DNA of 61,535 nucleotides from Acidobacteria bacterium 13_2_20CM_57_17 (GCA_001914785.1 MNDE01000118.1:1-61535); one strand, 5' to 3'; counted from the first letter of the stretch, positions 1 through 8,923 are shown. Notes: generated by a model from the letters alone, not told the origin. Numbers and translations are program-made.

Positions 1-30
1 TTCCATGGGGCCCTCGGCCAACCATGAAAG

Positions 31-72
31 CGGACATTTCTACTTTGCACAAACCGGACATTCTCATTTTGC
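31..72. repeat. two imperfect 18-bp repeats, possible IS21-family end
   Basis: Two 18-bp copies (31-48 and 55-72) share GGACATT followed by TTTGC and agree at 14 of 18 positions. Multiple terminal repeats of the form GGACATTTCTACTTTGC are typical of ends of IS21-family elements as I remember them. No transposase gene lies in the window, so this may be the inner edge of an element that continues to the left, or a remnant. The family assignment is from memory of the motif only. Confidence 0.4.
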
Positions 73-94
73 GGCGACACGTATGGTTCGCGCC

Positions 95-123
95 TTGACA
101 CGTAACTCGTAAGTGGCTATATT
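95..123 (+). promoter_or_regulatory. near-consensus sigma-70 promoter
   Basis: TTGACA at 95-100, a 17-bp spacer and TATATT at 118-123 form an almost perfect housekeeping promoter reading toward the eCIS regulator. The next intact gene starts at 641, so the leader would be about 510 nt. It sits just inside the putative IS end, so it may be an element-borne outward promoter. The decamer GTAAGTGGCT inside it (109-118) recurs at 299-308. Confidence 0.55.
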
Positions 124-302
124 ACGCGCTCAACTTTCCTTGTTGGGGGAGGCAGTTCTGTCGCGCCACGATCGCAAGGTCAGTCGTGCAACGAATTCCA
201 GTTTGGAAACACTACAGATTAATACTCGGACGAGCCGCCCACGGAGTCGGCAATGGGCAAAGCGAAAGTTGTCTTTGTTGCAGCCTCGGAACGGGCATGT
301 AA

Positions 303-608
303 GTGGCTGCTTTCTCCCCAGCCCATAGAAAACTTGATCTTGAAGCCGAAGTGGCTAACAGGCAAAGCGTCGAATGGGCGCAGGCAAACACGTGGGACGC
401 GGTGTGCCTTGAGCAGCACGAAGACGCTGGAAGCACTTGGCGCGACGACGTTGGACAACTGCGGCGTGTGAATCAGGCTGCTCCAATCATTCTCCTCGCA
501 TGCCCAGGCTCGGAGCAACTCGCCGTCGAGGCCACTGAGGTTAGGCCTAAGAGACTACGTTTAACTTGGGCCCCAAGTTTCTTCCCCAGAGTTTTCGGAG
601 TATTTTGA
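303..608 (+). pseudogene. fragment of a response-regulator receiver domain
   Basis: This open frame gives 101 residues. The part NTWDAVCLEQHEDAG, followed by PIILLACPGSEQLAVEA, follows the pattern of the second half of a CheY-like receiver: the beta-3 acidic strand, then beta-4 and the alanine-rich helix. The first half, with the acidic pocket, is absent, and the frame runs into unrelated residues before its stop. There is no convincing ribosome site. I read it as the remnant of a second regulator related to the NtrC-type gene that follows. A chance open frame is the alternative. Confidence 0.35.
541..579. promoter_or_regulatory. two adjacent palindromes upstream of the regulator gene
   Basis: TTAGGCCTAA (541-550) is a perfect 10-bp palindrome. 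AACTTGGGCCCCAAGTT (563-579) has perfect 8-bp arms around one central base. They end about 60 bp before the ATG at 641, a usual place for operators. Which protein binds is unknown; autoregulation by the Fis-type domain of the downstream regulator is a guess. Confidence 0.35.
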
Positions 609-640
609 AAATTCCAGAGGTTCCACGGTCTCGAGATCCG

Positions 641-1996
641 ATGGGCCGCACTGCTCTCATCATCGAGGATGTTTCGGCGCCGTTCCCAATTCCGTGGCGA
701 ACGGAGCCGGAACTCACAGTCTGTCGACGCAGCGATTGGCTCTCCTTCCTTCCTGAGGAGCTGCAGTTTCGGGAGGAAGCCCTGCTGGTGGCCAACGCCG
801 TGCCCCGCAGTAACGAGGCCATGTGCTTCTTTCGCTGGCTACGGGAGCATCCGGTGCGGGTTCCGACGCTGGCGATTTTGCCCGCCCAGGACTTTGAACT
901 TCTTCAAGTCGCCGCCGAGGCGGTGGATGATTTTCTGCTTTGCCCACTCAACGAAGAAGAGTTTCGGAGGCGCGCGGCCCGGCTCCTGGGCCCGCCGCCG
1001 CGAGTCGTAGAGGAGGTCCGCGCTTCCCTGGCAGGAGAGCTGGGTCTGAAACAAATGGTCGGCAATGGTGCCGCGTTCCAGCAAGTCATCCTTCGGGCTG
1101 CGGCCTTTGCCGGCAGCGAAGCGCCCGTCCTGCTGACCGGGGAAACTGGCACAGGCAAAGAGCTCTGTGCCCGGGTCGTGCATTTGATGAGTAAGCGCCA
1201 GCACGGCCCTTTTATCCCCGTCGAATGTGGCGCCGTCCCCGAGCACCTTTTCGAAAACGAAGTTTTCGGACATGCCCGGGGCGCGTTCACCGACGCTCAC
1301 GCGGACCAGAAGGGCCTGGTTGCCCTGGCGCATGGCGGCACATTGTTTCTTGATGAAGTTGACGCACTCTCGACCTCCCTGCAGGCGAAAATTCTCCGTC
1401 TGTTGCAGGAAAGAACTTACCGGCCCTTGGGATGCGAGCAGTTCCGCAATAGCAATGTCCGCACCATCGCCGCAACCAACAGCAACCTAGAAAGGCTGGT
1501 GCGCGAGAAACGTTTTCGGGAAGACTTGTTCTTCCGCCTCAACGTGCTTCGCGTGCACTTGCCGGCCCTCCGCCAGCGCCCGGAAGACATTGCCTTGCTG
1601 GCGCGGCATTTTGTCGAGGAGATCTGCAGCACCGCCGACTTGCCCAAAAAAGTCCTCTCTCCCGCCTCAATCCGGAAGCTGGAGACGCACCATTGGCCCG
1701 GGAATGTGCGGGAGCTGTACAACACACTGCATCGCGCTGTGGTGTGTACTCCCGGGACCCAGATTGCCAGCGCGCAGATTGATTTTTGTTGCTTTGATGT
1801 CCCGGCTGAAGCTTCCAGGGTAAGCTTTCGCGGCGCCAAGCTGCAGGCCATTCAGAACTTCGAACGCGAGTATGTGCGCAACCTGCTCGAAGAATATGAC
1901 GGCAACATCACCCGCGCCGCTCGGGCCGCCGGGAAGGACCGCCGCGCGTTTGGCCGCCTCGCGAAGAAATACGGTTTTCCTCAGCGCAGTTCCTAG
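641..1996 (+). CDS. sigma-54-type AAA+ response regulator (NtrC-like) with GAFTDA loop
   Basis: The protein has 451 residues from the ATG at 641; the TTG at 566 would lie inside a palindrome and adds unlikely residues. Residues 1-120 resemble a receiver domain lacking the usual acidic triad. The AAA+ core has Walker A GETGTGKE (167-174), Walker B TLFLDEVD (234-241) and an arginine-rich sensor region. The C terminus (about 400-445) is a Fis-type helix-turn-helix. The loop that contacts sigma-54 is normally GAFTGA; here it reads GAFTDA (214-219), so activation of sigma-54 is not assured. It stands directly before the eCIS block on the same strand and is the obvious candidate to control it. The family call is firm; the target is inferred. 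Confidence 0.9.
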   Translation: MGRTALIIEDVSAPFPIPWRTEPELTVCRRSDWLSFLPEELQFREEALLVANAVPRSNEAMCFFRWLREHPVRVPTLAILPAQDFELLQVAAEAVDDFLLCPLNEEEFRRRAARLLGPPPRVVEEVRASLAGELGLKQMVGNGAAFQQVILRAAAFAGSEAPVLLTGETGTGKELCARVVHLMSKRQHGPFIPVECGAVPEHLFENEVFGHARGAFTDAHADQKGLVALAHGGTLFLDEVDALSTSLQAKILRLLQERTYRPLGCEQFRNSNVRTIAATNSNLERLVREKRFREDLFFRLNVLRVHLPALRQRPEDIALLARHFVEEICSTADLPKKVLSPASIRKLETHHWPGNVRELYNTLHRAVVCTPGTQIASAQIDFCCFDVPAEASRVSFRGAKLQAIQNFEREYVRNLLEEYDGNITRAARAAGKDRRAFGRLAKKYGFPQRSS

Positions 1997-2011
1997 CGGG
2001 TCATTTCCTGG

Positions 2012-2029
2012 CGACCGCGGGTCGTTTTT
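2012..2029 (+). terminator. short intrinsic terminator after the regulator
   Basis: CGACC (2012-2016), loop GCG, GGTCG (2020-2024) and then TTTTT (2025-2029), 15 bases after the regulator stop codon. The stem is only 5 bp, so it may be leaky, but it suggests that the regulator and the eCIS block are separate transcripts. Confidence 0.5.
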
Positions 2030-2176
2030 GTCCCGCCGGCACACGATGTCTCCTACCACTGACTGCTGAGTGTCTTACAAACTTGTTCCACGCTTTCCCC
2101 GCCTCTATCCGCGCATTTTCCAGCTCAGAGCCAGATTCACGGCTTCTCTAACTCACGCCATCCCAACACGTTCTTC

Positions 2177-2527
2177 GTGGAAAGCGGCGTGCACAGGACC
2201 TGGCAGAGGTTGAGCTTTTCCTTGCCAGGCCGCACAGGAAAGTCGAAGGAAGACGTCGCCAAAGAGATCCTGCGCTACTTTGTGCGGCACCCCGATGCAG
2301 CCGACAGCCTGCTCGGAATTGCGCGCTGGCGGCTGTTGCAAGAAGAAGTTCATCGCAGCGTCGGGATCACCGAGGAAGCGCTGCAGTGGCTGGTCGAAGA
2401 GGGTTACTTGCGCAAAATCCCGGCCGCAGGGGTCGAGGACATTTTCCGGATCAATCCCGCCAAGACGAGACAAGCAAAAAGCTTTCTCGACGAACGGCCG
2501 AACGGCGAGAACCCGGCGAATAAATAG
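2177..2527 (+). CDS. small winged-helix-like protein opening the eCIS block
   Basis: 116 residues from a GTG; the conserved-looking part begins near residue 22 (KSKEDVAKEILRYF). The middle reads like a winged helix: WRLLQEEVHRSVGITEEALQ, then WLVEEGYLRKIP, then DIFRINP as a beta wing. That pattern suggests DNA binding, or an adaptor fold common in phage-like clusters. TTG codons at 2212 and 2222 are alternative starts. The next gene begins 58 bases downstream. I do not recognise a named family; the fold call rests on residue pattern only. Confidence 0.6.
   Translation: MESGVHRTWQRLSFSLPGRTGKSKEDVAKEILRYFVRHPDAADSLLGIARWRLLQEEVHRSVGITEEALQWLVEEGYLRKIPAAGVEDIFRINPAKTRQAKSFLDERPNGENPANK
2201..2216 (+). 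promoter_or_regulatory. weak sigma-54 (-24/-12) candidate
   Basis: TGGCAGAGGTTGAGCT has GG at 2202-2203 and GC at 2214-2215 with the required 10-bp gap, but GA replaces the usual TT before GC and the site lies inside the preceding open frame. It is listed only because an NtrC-type gene lies upstream. Confidence 0.18.
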
Positions 2528-2585
2528 CACGCACGAGATTGTGGTTCAGATGGAGTGAGCGCGTGCTTCCGAGAGTGTAAGAGCA

Positions 2586-3176
2586 ATGAGCGATTTCACC
2601 GTTATCCGCGCCGCTTCCGACACGTTGAAATCGATTCTCGAAACCGGCATCACCAACAGTCCCGATCCGCAGTTGAATGGGGTCCCGATCGACTTGCGTT
2701 CGCCGAAAGAAATGCGGGAAGACAACAACGCAAGCGGTATTTCGCTTTGGTTGTACCGAGTCGGGCGCGACGCGGACCTGCTCAATCGGCCGCCGGAACG
2801 AATCTCACCCAACCAATTCCGGCGGTCTTCGCTTCCGGTCCGCCTCTATTATCTCGTCACTCCTCTCGTCGCCAAACCCGAAGACCGGCAGACCCTGCTG
2901 GGGCGCGTGCTTCAGCTCCTCAATGACCATACGCAGTTGCTCGGGGCTGACCTGCAAGATTCGCTGGTCGGCAGCACCGACGAGTTCCGCGTCAACCTCG
3001 AAACTCTCACGCTGGAGGAGTTGACCCGAGTGTGGTTTTCGCTCAGCGAGCCGTACGACCTCAGTGTGAGCTATGAAGTGCAGGTAGTGACCATCGACAG
3101 CGATGGCGAGCCCGTGGAACAGCCCCCGGTGCTCGTTCGGACCGCCACCTACGAACAGATTGTGGAGAGCAGTTAG
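2586..3176 (+). CDS. DUF4255 tail terminator (Pvc16/Afp16-like)
   Basis: 196 residues. The N-terminal pattern (AASDTLKSIL, then a loop with P.IDLRSPKEM and ISLWLYRV) and the R.P.RLYYLVTPL segment match the DUF4255/Pvc16 N-terminal family. These proteins cap the tube and sheath at the distal end of contractile injection systems and stop polymerisation. Here it is the first structural gene, whereas in Afp and PVC it is the last. It ends in TAG immediately followed by the ATG of the next gene, so the two are translationally coupled. The ATG at 2586 follows a purine-rich stretch. Confidence 0.85.
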   Translation: MSDFTVIRAASDTLKSILETGITNSPDPQLNGVPIDLRSPKEMREDNNASGISLWLYRVGRDADLLNRPPERISPNQFRRSSLPVRLYYLVTPLVAKPEDRQTLLGRVLQLLNDHTQLLGADLQDSLVGSTDEFRVNLETLTLEELTRVWFSLSEPYDLSVSYEVQVVTIDSDGEPVEQPPVLVRTATYEQIVESS

Positions 3177-4220
3177 ATGAGCATCCGTCATCAAATCGAG
3201 GCCGGAGACATGCTCTACACCGTCGTCGACGATCTCACGTCGTCCTACAAGGCCATCTTTACCAGCGCCCTGGTGGACGAAACCACCGGAGCCGCCATCC
3301 AGACTGTTCCGGTGCTTACGGCAGACCTTCCGGGCATCAGCACGCGCCTGGCCGAAGGTGCCCTGATCGCTGGCGCGACCTATGTGGAGCGGGTCTTCCC
3401 CGATCTGGCAACCAAGGCCTACACGATTCATGTGGCGATCGTTGCACCGGGATATCAAGACGCGATTCTCACCGTCAATATTCCGATCGCCGCCACATTT
3501 CCGGTCCTCGTTCCTGCCCTGGTGATGCGCCGGATGCCGATCCGGCTGCAGGGACGAGTGGTAAAAGCCAGCGACCGTACCCCGATCGCTCAGGCAGCTG
3601 TCGCGGCCAAGAACAACAAAACGCTCTTTCTGCGTGCACCGGTCCGCTTCGCACACTTGTCCGGGATCACGATCAATTCTTTGAACTTCACACCCACGGG
3701 CCCTCTGCGCAAGGTCGCCGCCGACGTTCGGCCAGGCGCCAGCCGCGTGGTGCTCGACAACAACGGGGGTCTCGCATTCGGGGATCATCTGCAGCTCGGA
3801 GATGACCCCGCTGCGGAAATTTACGAAGTCACCTCGGTCGGACCCGATCCAGGTTTGGTGGTCCTGCAGAGCCCTCTGGCGGCCAGCTTCGCCATGAACG
3901 CGCCGGCGCGAAAGGTGACGGTGTCGGGCGCAAGTGGAACCACGACCCTAAATCGCAGTGCCGACGCCGGAGATGGTGTGCTCGTCGTCAACACAGCTTT
4001 GACCGACAAAGGCATCGAAATCGTCGATGGTGCCCTGACCGAGTACCACTGGCTCAACGCCATCTCTGACGCTGCTGGTTACTACCACGCCAGAGGCGTC
4101 GCCGGAGTTAAGTCACTCGAACTTCTCTGCAACGCAACCGGCTTTTCCACTTTCGATCAACCCTGGTTTCCCGAGTACAGCAATCTAGTAAACGTAGTCG
4201 ATTTCCGGCTCACGCCGTAA
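3177..4220 (+). CDS. beta-rich eCIS-associated protein with carboxypeptidase-regulatory-like domain
   Basis: 347 residues with no catalytic motif that I recognise. Residues about 120-140 (RLQGRVVKASDRTPIAQAAV) resemble a carboxypeptidase-regulatory or Ig-like strand pair. Residues about 182-250 (GASRVVLDNNGGLAFGDHLQL and on) resemble the beta module inserted in both sheath proteins of this cluster. No signal peptide or membrane segment is evident. It sits between the terminator gene and sheath 1 and starts directly at the end of the DUF4255 gene. A structural role, perhaps a surface decoration or cap accessory, is an inference. Confidence 0.6.
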   Translation: MSIRHQIEAGDMLYTVVDDLTSSYKAIFTSALVDETTGAAIQTVPVLTADLPGISTRLAEGALIAGATYVERVFPDLATKAYTIHVAIVAPGYQDAILTVNIPIAATFPVLVPALVMRRMPIRLQGRVVKASDRTPIAQAAVAAKNNKTLFLRAPVRFAHLSGITINSLNFTPTGPLRKVAADVRPGASRVVLDNNGGLAFGDHLQLGDDPAAEIYEVTSVGPDPGLVVLQSPLAASFAMNAPARKVTVSGASGTTTLNRSADAGDGVLVVNTALTDKGIEIVDGALTEYHWLNAISDAAGYYHARGVAGVKSLELLCNATGFSTFDQPWFPEYSNLVNVVDFRLTP

Positions 4221-4235
4221 TTCAGGAGAAACTCC

Positions 4236-6314
4236 ATGCCGTCCTATCTGGCACCTGATGTTTACGTGGAAGAGATTGACAGCGGAAATAAGCCCATCGA
4301 GGGCGTAAGCACCAGTGTCACCGGCTTCGTCGGAGTGACGCAGCGCGGACCGTCCGCGGGGCTGCCCCAGCTCGTGACGAGTTTCAGCGAGTTCCAGCAA
4401 ATCTACGGGAGCTACTTCGACTTTGGCTCAGCCTTCGCTGGGCACAACACGCTTCCCTTCGCCGTGGATGGTTTCTTCACCAACCTGGGCAGCCTACTTT
4501 ATGTCAGCCGTGTGCTTCCCCCCGGGGCCAGCAAGGCTTCGGTGACGTCGCAGGGAGGCCTAGTGACCCGGTTGACGCAGGACACTTCGCTGGCCGCCGG
4601 CCTCACCAAGCAGATTCGCCCCGCAACCCTGCGCGGCATTCAGGTGAACACCAAGGTGTTGCTGCGCATGGTGAAAAACGGGATCGTCACCGACTCCGCC
4701 ACGCTGTCGGTCACTGCGATCGATCGCAAAACCGGAATCGTGACTCTCAGCGCCGATCTAACCGTGATCTTTGAAGCGAAGTACACAACGGTCTTTACCG
4801 ACGTCAACGCGATCGACGGCACCGGCACGGTGACCACCCTGGCTAACCCGCTCTCAGCAAGGCCCAACTCCTTCCTCATCACGGCTGCGAACGAAGGCAG
4901 TTGGGGCAAAGACATTGTCATTAACGTCTTCCATGAATCGGCCGCCAAGGCTGCCGTGGATTCCTTCATCAGCGGCGCTGTCGGAAACAATCAGATCAAA
5001 TTGAAATCTGGGGCCAACTTCTACCCCAACGCATGGGTGGAAATCGATCAGGGCAAATCCAAACACTATCGCAAAGTCGTCGCCGTGACTGGCCTGGTGA
5101 TCACCCTCGATGGCCCCGCCATGGCTGCTGCCGATGTGGCGCCGGAGTTGGCGGCGCCCGACGACGTCACCTACTTCGCGTCCACCGAATTCCGGCTCGT
5201 CGCCTCCTACGATGGACTCACAGAACAACACTCCGGCCTGACCATCGAAAACGTTCCCGGACGCTACTTCGTGGACCAGATCAACAACGTCTCCACGTTG
5301 ATTCAAGTCACAGCCCTGGCGGTCCCGGGACAGCCATTCGTTTTTCCGTCGGCTGCCAACGGATTCATCATCTCGCTCACCACCGGTGGCGTCGACGGAA
5401 CCTCAGCCCCTGGCGATGCCGACTACATCGGCACCGACAACGGTCCCGGAAAACGTACTGGCCTGCAGGCGTTGGTCGACATCGATCAGATCAGCATCGT
5501 CGCCATCCCGGGCATTACCACCCAGGCCGTTCAGAACGCCATGATCGGTCACTGCGAGAACCTTCGGTACCGCTTTGCCATTCTCGACCCTGCGCCGAAA
5601 AGCGTGTCGCCGCCGGTCGGCGCCGACCTCAACGACATTCAGAACCAGCGCAACCAGTACGACACCAAATACGCGGCGATCTACTACCCGCGCGTGGTGA
5701 TTGAGAACCTGCTCACCGCCGCCACCATGGCCTTGGCGCCCAGTGGACACATTGCCGGAATCTACGCTCGTGTCGATGACCAGCGCGGCGTTCACAAGGC
5801 GCCAGCCAACGAGGTGATCGGCGGAATCGTCGATCTGGAGACCCTGGTCAATAAGCGCGAACAGGAGATTCTGAACCCCGATCCCATGAATGTGAACGTC
5901 CTTCGCGACTTCCGCCACAATTCGCGCGGACTGCGCGCGTGGGGTGCGCGTTGCATCACCAGCGATCCCAGCTGGAAGTACATCAACGTGCGACGCCTGT
6001 TCATCTTCATTGAGCGGTCGATTGAACTCGGCACGCAGTGGGCGGTGTTCGAGCCGAACAACGAAGCGCTCTGGGCACGCATATCGCAAAGCGTGAGCGC
6101 GTTTCTTACTCGCGTTTGGCGCAGCGGTGCCCTCATGGGAATTAAGCCGGAACAGGCGTTTTTCGTGAAGTGTGACCGCACCACCATGACCCAGGACGAC
6201 CTCGACAACGGCCGCCTGATCATGATCGTCGGAATTGCGCTTACCAAGCCGGCCGAATTCGTCATCATCCGCATCGGCCAGTGGGCAGGCGGTTCTTCAG
6301 TGGAAGAATTGTGA
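4236..6314 (+). CDS. contractile sheath protein 1
   Basis: 692 residues. The N terminus (YLAPDVYVEEIDSG, then VTGFVGVTQRGP) and the C-terminal block with RGLRAWGARCITSDPSWKYINVRRL, split here as RGLRAWGARCITSDPSW and YINVRRLFIFIE, are typical of phage tail sheath proteins, ending in AEFVIIRIGQW. The conserved ends form the inner sheath barrel that contracts around the tube. A large insertion (about 110-330) includes two copies of a beta module (about 128-190 and 249-315) expected to face outward. A ribosome site AGGAG lies 8 bases before the ATG. It is paired with tube 1 downstream. Confidence 0.95.
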   Translation: MPSYLAPDVYVEEIDSGNKPIEGVSTSVTGFVGVTQRGPSAGLPQLVTSFSEFQQIYGSYFDFGSAFAGHNTLPFAVDGFFTNLGSLLYVSRVLPPGASKASVTSQGGLVTRLTQDTSLAAGLTKQIRPATLRGIQVNTKVLLRMVKNGIVTDSATLSVTAIDRKTGIVTLSADLTVIFEAKYTTVFTDVNAIDGTGTVTTLANPLSARPNSFLITAANEGSWGKDIVINVFHESAAKAAVDSFISGAVGNNQIKLKSGANFYPNAWVEIDQGKSKHYRKVVAVTGLVITLDGPAMAAADVAPELAAPDDVTYFASTEFRLVASYDGLTEQHSGLTIENVPGRYFVDQINNVSTLIQVTALAVPGQPFVFPSAANGFIISLTTGGVDGTSAPGDADYIGTDNGPGKRTGLQALVDIDQISIVAIPGITTQAVQNAMIGHCENLRYRFAILDPAPKSVSPPVGADLNDIQNQRNQYDTKYAAIYYPRVVIENLLTAATMALAPSGHIAGIYARVDDQRGVHKAPANEVIGGIVDLETLVNKREQEILNPDPMNVNVLRDFRHNSRGLRAWGARCITSDPSWKYINVRRLFIFIERSIELGTQWAVFEPNNEALWARISQSVSAFLTRVWRSGALMGIKPEQAFFVKCDRTTMTQDDLDNGRLIMIVGIALTKPAEFVIIRIGQWAGGSSVEEL

Positions 6315-6334
6315 CCCATAAAAGGAGCTGATTC

Positions 6335-6775
6335 ATGGCTACGGGAGATCGCAAAGATCCATATCGCGGATATAACTTCCGGCTCGAGTTGGGCACCACG
6401 GCCGTGGCCGGCTTTCGCGAATGCAGCGGCTTGAGCTTCACCACCGACCCCGTCGAGTACCGGGAAGGCACCGACGTTCCCGTGCACGTACGCAAGCTGC
6501 CCGGGATTCACAAGTTCGCCAACCTCACTCTCAAGCGCGGCATGACCCAGAACCCTGATCTGTTCAAGTGGTACAAGACCGTGCTCGACGGGGCCACCGA
6601 ACGGCGCGATGGCTCCGTCGTCCTGCAGGACGAACAGCACAACGACGTCATGCGTTGGAACTTCGAGAACGGATGGATCTGCAAGTGGGAAGGTCCCATG
6701 ATGAACGCCACCAGCAACGACGTGGCCCTTGAGTCAATCGAGATCTGCGTCGAGCAGGTGCTGCTAGCGACGTAA
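6335..6775 (+). CDS. inner tube protein 1 (gp19-like)
   Basis: 146 residues, the usual size for tube subunits. The protein begins with DPYRGYNFRLELG, then FRECSGLSF, and later LKRGMTQNPDLFKWY and NGWICKWEGP, all marks of the T4 gp19/Hcp-like tail tube family. Hexameric rings of it would form the rigid tube that is driven into the target and through which cargo passes. Its start is preceded by AAAGGAG. It lies 20 bases after sheath 1 and 21 bases before sheath 2. Confidence 0.95.
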   Translation: MATGDRKDPYRGYNFRLELGTTAVAGFRECSGLSFTTDPVEYREGTDVPVHVRKLPGIHKFANLTLKRGMTQNPDLFKWYKTVLDGATERRDGSVVLQDEQHNDVMRWNFENGWICKWEGPMMNATSNDVALESIEICVEQVLLAT

Positions 6776-6796
6776 CGGACTGGACAGGCCCCAACG

Positions 6797-8923
6797 ATGC
6801 CGACTTACGCTACGCCCGGTGTGTACTACGAAGCAGTCGATCTCGACAGCGGACGAATCAATCCGCTGCGAACCGATATCGCCGCGTTCGTCGGTATTGC
6901 CGAACGCGGACCATTGCATACGCCGGTTCCCATCACCACCTGGGCGCAGTACCAGTCCACATTCGGCAATTTCATCGAGCAGGGCTACCTAGCCTATGCC
7001 TTGAAAGCCTTCTTCGAAAATGGAGGTGAACGCTGTCACGTAGTGCGTATTGCGTCTGGGAGCGCCACCACATCTACGGACGGCGGCGTAGCTCAGCCTG
7101 CAGACGGACACTCCTCATTTGTCCTCTCGACCGTCGGCTTCGTGAAGGGCGCAGTAGTCACCGTTCGCCGCGACGCCACCCACCAGCGTAGCCACCTCCT
7201 GAAAGACATAAATCCTGCAACCAAGGAACTTATCTGGCAGGTTCCGCTCGAGCCGGACCTACTTGGCGTTGCTCTCGACTTCGCCACCGGACCCTCACCC
7301 GCTGCCGGCGTACTGCTCGATGCGCTGGCTCAACCGACGATTTCGATTGCGGCCAGCAGCCCAGGGATCTGGGGAAACCAGCTGGTCATCGAAGCCTCCC
7401 ACACCAGCGGTACAGCGACAAGCACGCGCAATGCGATTCAACCGGCATCGCGCAAGGCGTCCTTGGTTTCCTCGGTCAGCGGATTCGCTCCCGAGATGCT
7501 GGTCAAGGTCTTCCAGGATGTCGGTGGAATCGCGACCGTCCAGTACCTGGTGGTGACCGCGATCGAGCCGGGCCTGCGCATGATTTCGTGGAATACCACG
7601 TTGGCAGCGGCATTCGACATCACTAAGCCCATCTCGATCGAGTCGGTCGAGTTCTCTCTTCTGGTGAAGCTTCAGGGCAAGCTGATGGAATTGTTCACCG
7701 ACCTCTCGCTGGTGCCTTCAAGCCCGAAATACGTCGAAACCGTAATCAACGGTGTCTCGCGGCAAATCCAGGTCAAGAATCTGGCGTCACCTTCGCCCGT
7801 TCCGAACAACTTGCCGGACTCGGCAGCACCAAACCTGACCAATGGAGCACTCGAACTGGTCGGCGGTCGAGACGGCATCGCCGCCCTCCAGGTCCTCGAC
7901 TTTACGGGCGCCCCCGGCGACGTCACCAAGCGTGGCATCCGCACGCTGGAAGACGTGGATGAGGTGGCTATCGTAGCCGTGCCCGACGTCCTCATCCAGC
8001 CTTCTCCTGAAGTCACATTTGTTCCACCGATCATGCCGGCGCCGGACCCCTGCGCGCTCTGCCCCGCTCCGCCCGCGCTGGCGCCTCCTCCTCCTCCGCC
8101 TCTCGAAGAAGCGCCGCCTCTGTTCTCGCTCGATGATATCGGCTACGTACAACAGGCTCTCGTGAATCATTGCGAGATGATGCGCTACCGCATCGCGGTT
8201 CTTGACCCGCCTTTGTTCTCCGCGGCCGGAGAATCGCGAGAGCTGCAGGAGATCCAGAGTTGGCGTCATCGTTTCGATTCGAAGTATGCAGCGCTGTATT
8301 TTCCCTGGGTGGTGGTTTTCGATCCGCTCCACTTGGGTGGCTCTCCGGTCCGCATCATTCCGCCTAGCGGCCACGTGATGGGCACCTATGCCTATTCCGA
8401 TCTCACCGTCGGCGTGCATCGCGCGCCTGCCAACTTCGAGCTGAGCTGGATTCAAGCCTTGCAGTCGGACGTCAGTCCGGCCCACCAAGGGTTGCTGAAC
8501 CCCCAAGGAATCAATTGTCTGCGCGCGTTCCCTGCCCGCGGTTTGCGGGTGTACGGCGCCCGCACCGTGAGCAGCGATCCGTCGTGGATTTATGTCAACG
8601 TTCGCCGCCTGATGATGATGATCGAGAAAGCGGTCGAGTACTCGCTGCAATGGGCAGTGTTTGAGCCCAACAACGCACAGCTCAGGCTCGGCGTAACCAG
8701 CGCGCTCACAGTATTTCTTGAGTCTATCTACGAGGCCGGAGGCTTGGCCGGCGCCACCGACAAAGAGGCCTTCTTCGTAAAGTGCGGCGCCAAGAACAAT
8801 CCACCGGAGCTTTCCGATGCCGGACAATTTCTCGCCGAAGTGGGAGTCGCTCCGGTGATTCCTGCGGAATTCATCGTGTTCCGCGTCGGCCGGACCCAGG
8901 ACCGGCTGGAGGTGACCGAATGA
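6797..8923 (+). CDS. contractile sheath protein 2 with proline-rich insert
   Basis: 708 residues, related to sheath 1 at both ends: TPGVYYEAVDLDSGRINPL near the start and VYGARTVSSDPSWIYVNVRRL before the C terminus. It carries two beta modules of the kind seen in sheath 1 (about 100-165 and 219-285). Residues about 412-443 form a proline-rich stretch containing PPPPPPLEEAPP and two cysteines, absent from sheath 1; it probably makes an exposed linker. It overlaps tube 2 by ATGA. Several sheath types are normal in Afp and PVC, where different copies occupy the base or the shaft. Confidence 0.93.
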   Translation: MPTYATPGVYYEAVDLDSGRINPLRTDIAAFVGIAERGPLHTPVPITTWAQYQSTFGNFIEQGYLAYALKAFFENGGERCHVVRIASGSATTSTDGGVAQPADGHSSFVLSTVGFVKGAVVTVRRDATHQRSHLLKDINPATKELIWQVPLEPDLLGVALDFATGPSPAAGVLLDALAQPTISIAASSPGIWGNQLVIEASHTSGTATSTRNAIQPASRKASLVSSVSGFAPEMLVKVFQDVGGIATVQYLVVTAIEPGLRMISWNTTLAAAFDITKPISIESVEFSLLVKLQGKLMELFTDLSLVPSSPKYVETVINGVSRQIQVKNLASPSPVPNNLPDSAAPNLTNGALELVGGRDGIAALQVLDFTGAPGDVTKRGIRTLEDVDEVAIVAVPDVLIQPSPEVTFVPPIMPAPDPCALCPAPPALAPPPPPPLEEAPPLFSLDDIGYVQQALVNHCEMMRYRIAVLDPPLFSAAGESRELQEIQSWRHRFDSKYAALYFPWVVVFDPLHLGGSPVRIIPPSGHVMGTYAYSDLTVGVHRAPANFELSWIQALQSDVSPAHQGLLNPQGINCLRAFPARGLRVYGARTVSSDPSWIYVNVRRLMMMIEKAVEYSLQWAVFEPNNAQLRLGVTSALTVFLESIYEAGGLAGATDKEAFFVKCGAKNNPPELSDAGQFLAEVGVAPVIPAEFIVFRVGRTQDRLEVTE

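Noticed and set aside
2805..3788. Long open frame on the minus strand (327 codons)
   Set aside because: It lies fully opposite the DUF4255 gene and its neighbour, with no recognisable motif; it is a shadow caused by high GC at third positions. The same holds for the long minus frames opposite the fibre, J and propeller genes.
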